DNA of 64,000 nucleotides from Endozoicomonas sp. GU-1 (GTDB lineage Bacteria; Pseudomonadota; Gammaproteobacteria; Pseudomonadales; Endozoicomonadaceae): NCBI RefSeq assembly GCF_027366395.1, contig NZ_CP114771.1, positions 1,302,001 to 1,366,000 of the forward strand, read 5' to 3'. Shown piece by piece: positions 56,890 to 64,000 of this stretch (position 1 is its first letter; each line of letters starts with the position of its first letter). The notes under the pieces were generated by a model. It saw only the letters and a program-made list of their open reading frames with translations, ran no database searches and was not told where the DNA came from. The position numbers and the translations under genes were made by a program.

Positions 56890-57897
56890 GTGATTGACCG
56901 AGATAACATTATCCAACCCAATGACCAGGTAGTTGATATAGCCCACTGGCCTGTCCATGAAGAGTATGAGGTCTATCCCGAAGGTGCCCGGGTCAAAACG
57001 CTACGGGTCTGCCCTGATAACACGCCCTACGATTTTTGCATTCCCGGCCACCGTTACCTGTTTAAGGAAGCTATCAAGAGTGCAAAAGACCCAAGTAAGC
57101 CCCGGCATCCAGATCAATACTGGTGTGAAGTAATCGCCTTCCAGATTGGCCGATTAATGCAACTTCAGGCTCCACCAGTTTTCGTCTCAGTAAATTCCGC
57201 AACTGGTGAACCAGGCAGCCTATGTGAGTGGTTTATCGGTTACTCCCCTGGTATAGAAGAACGATCGACACCGGGTGGTGAGTATATGCAGAAAATGATT
57301 ACGGGCTACGATCGTGATAAAGGCAGGCAGCATAACCTAACGTCGATCATTACCTTTTCCAGGGCAATGACTATCAGCAAGCAACTGACCCATAGCTGGA
57401 AAGAATACTGGGGGCTATGCCTCTGCTTTGATGCGCTGATCGGCAACACCGACCGACACCAGGAAAACTGGAAAGTCATCTGGAATGGCAACGAAGGCAC
57501 TGCCCGGCTTTCACCCTTCTTTGATAATGGCACCAGTCTTGGCCATGAGCTCTTCCCGAAAAAGTTCAATCAATGCGTGCGTGATAATAATATGCTGCTC
57601 GCTTATATCAACCGGGGGCGACATCAAATGAAGTGGCATAAGGATGATGAAGGAAGGTTGCCGCTGATTGAAGGTGTCAGCCGATACTGCCGAAAATACC
57701 CTGAGGTAGTGCCACTCTTGATTGACAGGCTGCAATGGGAAGACGATGCTTTGCTTAAGATACTTAGTGAACTGACCACCTTTCATATACAATCCCCGCT
57801 GACAGCAGAAAGGGCAGCGTTTATACACAAGCTAACCTGTTACAGAAAGCGGTTGCTGTTAGAAGCACTGGAGATGATTGGAAATGAGGCATATTGA
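56890..57897 (+). CDS. HipA-like kinase-fold protein
   Basis: The 335-residue protein has the C-lobe landmarks of the HipA kinase family: DALIGNTDRHQENW (181-194), holding the catalytic Asp and metal-binding Asn, and SPFFDNGTSLG (208-218), the metal-binding DFD/DNG region. The HipA N-terminal subdomain-1 seems absent or reduced, and no HipB-type antitoxin is adjacent. HipA kinases phosphorylate translation factors such as GltX; the target here is unknown. The start is a GTG at 56890 with a weak ribosome site. The gene overlaps the HIRAN gene by 14 bp, so the two are co-translated and probably act together. It sits in a defence-type island. Confidence 0.75.
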   Translation: MIDRDNIIQPNDQVVDIAHWPVHEEYEVYPEGARVKTLRVCPDNTPYDFCIPGHRYLFKEAIKSAKDPSKPRHPDQYWCEVIAFQIGRLMQLQAPPVFVSVNSATGEPGSLCEWFIGYSPGIEERSTPGGEYMQKMITGYDRDKGRQHNLTSIITFSRAMTISKQLTHSWKEYWGLCLCFDALIGNTDRHQENWKVIWNGNEGTARLSPFFDNGTSLGHELFPKKFNQCVRDNNMLLAYINRGRHQMKWHKDDEGRLPLIEGVSRYCRKYPEVVPLLIDRLQWEDDALLKILSELTTFHIQSPLTAERAAFIHKLTCYRKRLLLEALEMIGNEAY

Positions 57898-58600
57898 ACA
57901 CTTGGTCGAACCTGATCGAATTCTTCTCTCATGGCAGGCACTGGCAAGCAAAAACCGGTCTCGCTTTGTGGTGGGCGAACTGGTACGCAAGGGTGAAAAG
58001 GTGACTCTCCGGTATTTTTCCGACAGTAAAGATTTTCAGCAGGCAGTAGCAAACGGTTTTACCGGCTACCCTGCCTTTCAGGTTCAGGAGGGAGTCAGTC
58101 AGTATGATAACCAGGTGCTTGATGCCTTTATCCGTCGACTGCCGCCTCGAACCCGTAGTGATTTCTCCCGTTACCTGGAGCTTAGAGGCTTAAAACCGGA
58201 GGTTCAAATCAGTGACTTTGCCTTACTGGGGTATTCAGGAGCCCGGCTACCTGATGATGGCTTCGAGCTGATCCATCCGTTTGACAATACTGACGGGGCA
58301 TTCGAGTTTATCGTTGAAGTGGCCGGTTTTCGACATGAGTCTGAGGTAGCCGTTGACGATATCCCCCTGGAGGCCAACGTCAGCTTTATACCTGAGCCAT
58401 CAAACACCTTTGATGACAGGGCTATCCGGATAGAACTGAATGGCCAGAAACTCGGCTATGTAGACCGCGGACGACTCGATCTGTTCCACCGGCATTTGCA
58501 GGCAGGCCACCGCCTAACCGGAGAAGTGACCCGTAAAAATGGAACTCCTGCTCGGCCACTGCTTTATATCTATACGCGGGTTGTGCCCGTCACCCATTGA
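57884..58600 (+). CDS. HIRAN-domain protein
   Basis: The C-terminal ~95 residues match the HIRAN domain: FEFIVEVAGFRHES, then DIPLEANVSFIPEPSNTFDDRAIRIELNGQKLGYVDRGRLDLFHRHL, with the PxNxxDxxAI core that contacts DNA ends in eukaryotic HIRAN proteins. The N-terminal ~130 residues are a helical and beta region of unknown type (FVVGELVRKGEKVTLRYF). The ATG at 57884 is preferred to the TTG at 57878. It overlaps the HipA-like gene by 14 bp in another frame, which indicates translational coupling. A guess is that the HIRAN part senses DNA and the kinase-fold partner acts, but this is inference. Confidence 0.82.
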   Translation: MRHIEHLVEPDRILLSWQALASKNRSRFVVGELVRKGEKVTLRYFSDSKDFQQAVANGFTGYPAFQVQEGVSQYDNQVLDAFIRRLPPRTRSDFSRYLELRGLKPEVQISDFALLGYSGARLPDDGFELIHPFDNTDGAFEFIVEVAGFRHESEVAVDDIPLEANVSFIPEPSNTFDDRAIRIELNGQKLGYVDRGRLDLFHRHLQAGHRLTGEVTRKNGTPARPLLYIYTRVVPVTH

Positions 58601-58794
58601 GAAAAATACCTGAGCAGCCAATCATGCTGCTTAGGTCTCTCCCCACTACCAAAAAGGAACAACCGCAGCCTCTTCGTCTGGCACCCTGTAGGGATAATCA
58701 GGTATTTTCGGGATAGCTCCTACAAAAATGATTGTTCTCGGTATAACAAGGTTGAGTTGTTGAAACTCATCAAAAGGAAAACTGAAGGAGCATA
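58601..58794. other. Spacer between convergent transcripts
   Basis: A 194-bp spacer between the HIRAN gene and the convergent hsdR stop. Nothing specific is supported in it; no terminator with a T-run was seen. Confidence 0.4.
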
Positions 58795-60731
58795 TCACCC
58801 CTTCAACATATCAAACACCACCCGCGCAAACCCTCTGGCCAGCTCCGGGTTGGACAGGTACTGCAACATCATCTCCTGGTGAGCTTCGTTGCTGTCCATC
58901 ACCGCATCATCAATGGCCTTCGGGAAATCCCCCAGCAAGGCCTGTTCAGCGGTGTTATTGGCAATCTGTTTCATCACCGTGTCGTTTTCCGCCAGCTTGT
59001 CCCGAACGGTATAGGCATAATTGATCAGGTCCGCATCCGACAGGTTGTCGGTAATAAACAGCTCATTCAATCGGGCCAGAATCTGCGACAGAAACTCCTC
59101 TTTCTTATCCTTGGGTTTGGCAGTACCCATATCGCTGCCCGGTTCCAGTTTGTACTCGGGACTGTCTTCCTTAAGCTGAATGTCCTGCTGGCGGATTTTA
59201 GATAGACGATAGTGGCTCATCACCACGTTATCCAGATCAATGTCGTCTTCTGCCAGAACCTGTTCACGCAGCAGCGGCCGCAGGTAACGGGCAAACAGGC
59301 TGAGCTGTTCCAGTTCAATATCATCATAATCGACAATCTGGGACATAAACTCGTAGTAACGGGTATAGCTGCCCAGGTCTTTCTTGAAAATCTCCAGCCG
59401 GTCTTTTTCCTGCTTGCACTCCTTCAGGCTGTTTTCACCGTTGGCGATCAGCACCGCATCGCCGGACTTTTTCATCCGGTCCAGCATATCCCTGGCCTGC
59501 TCATAAGCCGCCACCGCAGAGCTGTAACGCTGCTGCCACCGTTCCACCGCAGGCTTGCAGATATTACTGACAGCAGCATTGCTTTTCTTTCGGGTCAGGA
59601 AAGCTTCGCAGAACCGCTCCACTTCATTCCAGGTAAAAATGCCACTGGCCCGCAGCTTTTCATGCAGCTCAAAGATTTTGTCCGGGTCAGACACATCCGC
59701 CAGCTCTGCTGTCTGGTAGTAAGGCTGGAAGGCGGCCAGAATATCGTCCGGCTCATTAACAAAGTCCAGCACAAAGGTGCCGCTCTCCGCCTTGCCGGGA
59801 TAGGTACGATTAAGCCGGGAAAGGGTCTGCACACACTCCACACCACCCAACGGTTTATCCACATACATGGCGCAGAGCTTGGGCTGGTCAAAGCCGGTCT
59901 GGAACTTATTGGCCACCAGCATAATCTGGTAATCGTCGGTATCGAACGCCTTACGCATATCCCGTCCTTTGAGGCCGGGGTTCATATTTTTTTCCGTAAA
60001 TTTCTCATCAAGAATGGCGGCACTGTCCGGATCATTCTGGTCGAACTGCACCTCACCGGAAAAAGCTACCATCACGGCAATGGAACTCTTGTGTTCAGAC
60101 AGGTACTTCTCAAAGGCCAGCTTATAGCGTACCGCTTCCTTGCGGGAGCTGGTCACCACCATCGCCTTGGCCTGACCACCCAGCAGTCCCATCACATGTT
60201 CCTGAAAGTGCTGGACGATCACCTTTACCTTCTGGCTGATATTGTGCTCATGGAGGCGTACCCAGCGCCCCACCTTCACCTTGGCACGCTTGCTGTCCAC
60301 TTCGTCATCGGTAGCGGCAATCTTCTGGGCCAGCTTGTAGGCGACTTTGTAATTGGTGTAGTTCTTCAGCACATCCAGGATAAAGCCTTCTTCAATGGCC
60401 TGTCGCATGGAGTACACATGGAATGCCTGGGGCAGGTTCTTCTTTGAAGGTGGTTCATCCGGATTAGCCAGCCGACCAAAGGTTTCCAGCGTCTTTGCCT
60501 TTGGCGTAGCTGTAAAAGCAAAATAACTGAGATTGCCGCTCTTCCGTCGTGCGGCAACAGATGCATTCAACTTGTCTTCTGCCGACAGCCCTTTATTAGC
60601 TGAAGGCTCCGCTTCCTTTGCTTCACCATCCACCATCAGCACCTCTTTCAGCTTCTTGGCAGTATCGCCCGTCTGGGAAGAGTGTGCCTCATCAGCAATA
60701 ATGGCATAACGACGTTTCTGCAGATTGGTAC
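58795..60731 (-). pseudogene. hsdR: HsdR, C-terminal part (interrupted by IS)
   Basis: Together with 62401-63733 this formed one HsdR of about 1,090 residues. This half starts at the IS edge as TNLQKRRYAIIADEAHSSQTGDTAKKL (DEAH box) and carries FAFTATPKAKTLETFG (motif III), QIMLVANKFQTGFDQPKLCAMYVDK, CVQTLSRLNRTYPGK (motif VI), and the C-terminal helical domain that docks on HsdM. The piece can be translated from an ATG near 60642 but would lack the nuclease and Walker A. No frameshift was noticed in it, so the IS appears to be the only lesion. Confidence 0.9.
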
Positions 60732-62400
60732 CAGCAATTCCCGCAAAAAGGGAAAAAATAAAGATTTTCCCTTAATTGTCTCATTACTTTTTTGGACACA
60801 AACAAAAAACTCAGCACAAAATCTGATCCATAGGTTAACTTAAATTCACTGAAGAAAATGGGTTATTATTTGGTAACTATGCCGTATCAGGGAATAAACT
60901 CCGGATGCTGATCATTTTCCGTTTTGGCTGTTCACTTGGTTTCACTCGCTTGCCTTTCGGTTTTGGTTCAGGTGTACCCTGCAAGATCAGCCCCTTCATG
61001 AATAACACCCAGGAACTAACCACAAAAATCTCAAAAAAATTCCTCTGCTTTTCCCAAAAAATCTTTTTCCGCTTGTTAGCCTTCAGCGCTTCATTAAATA
61101 ATGGGCAGGAAAGCTCAACAATTTGATCAATCAGAAAGGCAAGAAACATCAGACAGGCAAAGTTGCTTGCCAGATTCTCTTCACCATGACCATAGTTATG
61201 CTCAAGACTGTAACCCAAATTCTTCAGTGTATTGAACGTTTCATTTTCAATTAACCACCGTGCGCGTCCTCCTCGCATGATTTTCATGCAACACATATGG
61301 TTGTGAATGGGCAGGCTGGTTACCCAGCTATTGCAGTACTTTATTTTTCCATCCGAATCCGTTTCCACATAGTCGACATAATTGACCATAAAATCAGGAT
61401 GTGACTTATTGAGTGGAACATCGTTTACGTAGCGAAACGAATGCCGGTGACCCCGTTTGTCGGTATAAGTGAACCGACGGACTTTGCCTTCCCGGTCCAG
61501 ATCATCAACGGCTTCCAGCAAAGCCTCATGATCACTGTCCTTGGCAACAGTGATAAAATTGTGACCATAAGACCGGATGAGTTTAAGGGTTGGCCCCTTG
61601 GAATAGAGACCATCTAAACCCAGTACCAATTTCAGGTGGTAGTGTTCCCTGGAGAGATCTTCCAGAATGCGTTCAAGGGCACGCACTTCACAGTCATTTT
61701 TGGAAGCATCTTTTTGTTGAGTAATAGGTTCTGGCATTAACGGCAGAACTGTTTTCAATCCTGGCTTTACAAGACAGATCGCGGATAACTGATGATAGAA
61801 AACAGTTGTTTTTTTAGGATTGTCGGCGTTTTTTGTGCAACAGTTTTTACAATTGATACTCTTTGACGTAAAAGTTTGTGTGCCATCAATGGGAGCCAGG
61901 TAGCCCTCTTTAAAATATTGAAAATGTTTCAATTTCCCACGACGCTGACAATAAGCAAAAAGGGCGAGAAACAGTGGTCGAATATGCTTTGTCTTAACGT
62001 GATCAATTATTGATCTCAGATAGGTATCACAGGGTATATTTTGAACATGATATAAACTCTTGGCGTTTTCCTTGATAGTGGGCTGTTCACGTTTGTCATC
62101 GCAGGCCAGTAACGATGGATTTTTGTTATGAAAAACAGCAAGGGCATACATAAACAAATCGGAAATGGAAAAATTTGATGAGCGCCCTTTTTGTGAGCGA
62201 GGATCGGGAATCTCTTGAACTTGTTCAAAGACAAGATCAATGAGGTCAGTAGTAACCGAATGATTATAAGAGGTAGGCATAGGATACTGTGTTGCTATTT
62301 TGCCAAAAGCATCATCTATTTTAGACTGCGTAGCTGAAATTGTCCTGTAAGCTTCCAGACCTTGGGAACAGCGGGCTTTCAGTCGTTGTGGGAATTACTG
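60732..62400 (-). mobile_element. 1669-bp IS4-like DDE element, copy 2 (in hsdR)
   Basis: It has the same ends and length as copy 1, flanked by a 9-bp direct repeat GATTGGTAC at 60723-60731 and 62401-62409. Removing it and one repeat rejoins the hsdR frame (AAIESSTN to LQKRRYAII). Confidence 0.94.
60877..62280 (-). CDS. DDE transposase (IS4-like superfamily), copy 2
   Basis: The 467-residue protein matches the copy at 54741-56144 except residue 5 (Tyr instead of His, a single G-to-A change in the gene). All catalytic regions are intact (IDGT, GLDGLYS and the IENETFN segment). With copy 1 it shows very recent transposition within this genome. Confidence 0.9.
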   Translation of the reverse strand: MPTSYNHSVTTDLIDLVFEQVQEIPDPRSQKGRSSNFSISDLFMYALAVFHNKNPSLLACDDKREQPTIKENAKSLYHVQNIPCDTYLRSIIDHVKTKHIRPLFLALFAYCQRRGKLKHFQYFKEGYLAPIDGTQTFTSKSINCKNCCTKNADNPKKTTVFYHQLSAICLVKPGLKTVLPLMPEPITQQKDASKNDCEVRALERILEDLSREHYHLKLVLGLDGLYSKGPTLKLIRSYGHNFITVAKDSDHEALLEAVDDLDREGKVRRFTYTDKRGHRHSFRYVNDVPLNKSHPDFMVNYVDYVETDSDGKIKYCNSWVTSLPIHNHMCCMKIMRGGRARWLIENETFNTLKNLGYSLEHNYGHGEENLASNFACLMFLAFLIDQIVELSCPLFNEALKANKRKKIFWEKQRNFFEIFVVSSWVLFMKGLILQGTPEPKPKGKRVKPSEQPKRKMISIRSLFPDTA

Positions 62401-63733
62401 GATTGGTACTGCTCTCAATAGCTGCCAGTACAAACGGAAAAGTTTGGATGGTCACGATAATAATCGGCTGGGCATTTTCCAGGGCACTGGCCAGCTTCTC
62501 TGATTTTGAGCCCTGCCCCTCCTTATTATTAATGCGCTCCACCACACCATCGGCGTGTTCAAACTGGTAAATGGTATCCTGAAGCTGGTCGTCCAGCACC
62601 GTCCGGTCGGTAATCACGATCACTGAATGGAACTGTTTATCACCGTCGTCTTTATAAAGGGTGGATAGCTGATGGGCAGTCCAGGCAATTGAATTGGACT
62701 TGCCGGAACCGGCACTGTGTTGCACCAGGTAACGATGGCCGGAACCTTCGGTACGGGCAGCGCCAATCAGTTTACGCACCACATCCCATTGGTGATACCG
62801 AGGGAAAATCAGCGTCTCCTTTTTGGTTTTGCGGCCTTCCCAGTCTTCGGACTCCTTAATCTCAAGGTGAATGTAACGGGCAAGAATATTCAGCAGGTTG
62901 TCCGGCAGCAGCACCTCATTCCACAGGTAATCGGTGGCATAGCGGTTCTCATCGTCGGGAATATCATTACCAGCGCCGCCTTCTTTTGTCCCCTTATTAA
63001 ACGGCAGGAAGAAGGTATCAGCACCGGCCAACCGGGTTGCCATATAAACCTGATACTGGCTGACAGCAAAATGCACCAGCGCACCCCGCTTGAAGGTGAG
63101 CAGCGGTTCCGGCTTACCGGTTTCCGGGTCTTTGGGCTGGCGAGTGGTTTTATACTGCCGAATGGCGTTATCCACCGACTGCTTGAACTCGGATTTCAGC
63201 TCCAGCGTCGCTACCGGCAGACCATTGATAAACAGCACCAGATCAATGCGCCACGACCTGGCCTTTTTACCGGTTTCAACAAGGTGCTCATCGGTAGCAT
63301 AGGGCGAATACACCAGCTCCGGCACAAGGCGACAACGGTTCTCTTTATAACGGGCCAGCGTATCCGGGTTCAGATCATGCTCCGGCATAAACTGGCACAG
63401 GCAAAACCGGGCATTGCGAATCTTCAGCCCATGGCGCAACACCCCAAGGGTGCCGTAACTGCGTAGCTCTTTATCAATGGCATTGGGGTCAGCCTTATTA
63501 AGCTGGGTCAGCAGGTGGCTGATAAAGTGCTGTTCCGAATCCGAGGGGAATACCTTACAGAACTTCTCCCACTCCTTCGGCTGAGTCTGTTTGACAAAAC
63601 CAAGCACATCGCTGGTGTACAGCGCCGTTTCCCGGTGGTACTGGTCGCCGGAACCCAATAGCCAGCCATTGGCCTGCATCTGGGCGATTATTTCGTTCTG
63701 GAAAACGGCCTCAACGGTGGCGTCCCTGCTCAT
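62401..63733 (-). pseudogene. hsdR: HsdR, N-terminal part (interrupted by IS)
   Basis: The ATG at 63733 starts the N-terminal nuclease domain. The PD-(D/E)xK residues lie in WRIDLVLFINGLPVATLELKS (D164, E178, K180), and the first motor lobe follows with Walker A HSAGSGKSNS near 339-348 and VIVITDRTVLDDQLQ. The true sequence stops at AAIESSTN at the IS edge; the next residues in frame come from the IS. In a working system this subunit would translocate and cut DNA with HsdM and HsdS, neither of which is in the window, though they may lie beyond 64000. It starts 3 bp after the DUF1016 gene stop, so it was probably in one operon with it. Confidence 0.92.
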
Positions 63734-63736
63734 ACA

Positions 63737-64000
63737 CTACTCACTTTTGTTCTCAATACGCTGGCGGGCATTGTGGATGGCCCGCTGGAAGCGTTCTTCC
63801 AGCACCGCCTTGGGCGGCAGGTTGGTCAGGTAATCCGCCACATGGATGCCGCTTTTATCCAGCTCCAGCAGTTCGATCTGTTCCTGCTTTTTACCTGCAC
63901 AGAGAATAATACCAATGGGTGATTCTTCCCCGGGCTGTCGGTCGTACTTATCCAGCCAGCGCAGGTAGAGCTCCATCTGCCCCTTATACTCTGCCTTGAA
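63737..64000 (-). CDS. DUF1016/YhcG-like PDDEXK nuclease, C-terminal part (runs off the window)
   Basis: The visible 87 residues (FKAEYKGQMELYLRWLDKYDRQPGEESPIGIILCAGK, then ELLELDKSGIHVADYLTNLPP) are the C-terminal nuclease domain of the DUF1016/YhcG family, in which GQMELYLRWL and GIILCAGK are characteristic. The gene begins beyond base 64000. These proteins are often found in restriction-modification and defence loci, and here the stop is 3 bp ahead of the hsdR start. Confidence 0.88.
   Translation of the reverse strand, partial: FKAEYKGQMELYLRWLDKYDRQPGEESPIGIILCAGKKQEQIELLELDKSGIHVADYLTNLPPKAVLEERFQRAIHNARQRIENKSE

Noticed and set aside
59212-60447. 411-codon plus-strand open frame
   Set aside because: It is antisense to the second hsdR, whose DEAH-family motifs are unambiguous.

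Overview
The window looks like a chromosomal segment of a marine, host-associated gammaproteobacterium, most likely Endozoicomonas or a close relative. Two things point there. The core genes are gammaproteobacterial (rmf, bolA, rlmKL, sstT, pyrD, class I fumarase, and a tRNA-Ser/tRNA-Arg cluster). The accessory genes are rich in eukaryote-like domains (Ser/Thr kinases, ankyrin repeats, RING-H2-like fingers, a J-domain protein with UBA-like repeats). The genus is an inference; no search was run.

Layout. 1-4.7 kb: two tandem paralogous Ser/Thr protein kinases and an unrecognised gene. 4.7-5.05 kb: three minus-strand tRNAs. 5.3-7.5 kb: a Cys-rich protein convergent with a J-domain protein. 7.6-9.8 kb: a MATE exporter divergent from a TetR regulator, with operator-like palindromes between them. 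9.9-11.6 kb: an ankyrin protein. 11.7-21.8 kb: mostly housekeeping (fumarase, a [2Fe-2S] protein, a TolA-like coiled-coil protein, bolA, cysH, rlmKL, rmf, pyrD), with two palindromic MITE-like repeats. 22.2-31.2 kb: three tandem RING-H2/ankyrin paralogs, with a decayed ankyrin relic between the first two. 31.2-31.7 kb: a one-spacer relic of a type I-E-like CRISPR array, cut by the left end of an IS66 remnant. 31.7-36.3 kb: one very large unknown gene split at an A13 tract. 36.5-40.9 kb: sstT, a degenerate kinase-like protein and a frameshifted secreted protein.

From 41.2 kb to the end lies a degraded genomic and defence island. It holds a broken type I hsdR cut off by an IS; an AlpA-like, toprim, ATPase and TubC-N-like replication module; a serine recombinase; a HipA-like kinase paired with a HIRAN protein; a second hsdR; and the end of a DUF1016 (YhcG-like) nuclease. 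At least six insertion sequences sit here, several nested. Their ends and target duplications can be read directly: an IS5 in an IS4-like element; an ISNCY element in an IS4 element in the TubC-N-like gene; and two nearly identical 1669-bp elements, one in the recombinase and one in the second hsdR.

Many genes carry single-base frameshifts, often at homopolymers (A13, G5, T6, A9), and one MATE gene has an in-frame G12 tract. These could be real decay, phase variation, programmed slippage or assembly error; the sequence alone cannot decide. The recurring biological theme is a set of proteins with a plausible interface to host kinase, ubiquitin and ankyrin biology, next to an eroded set of anti-phage systems.
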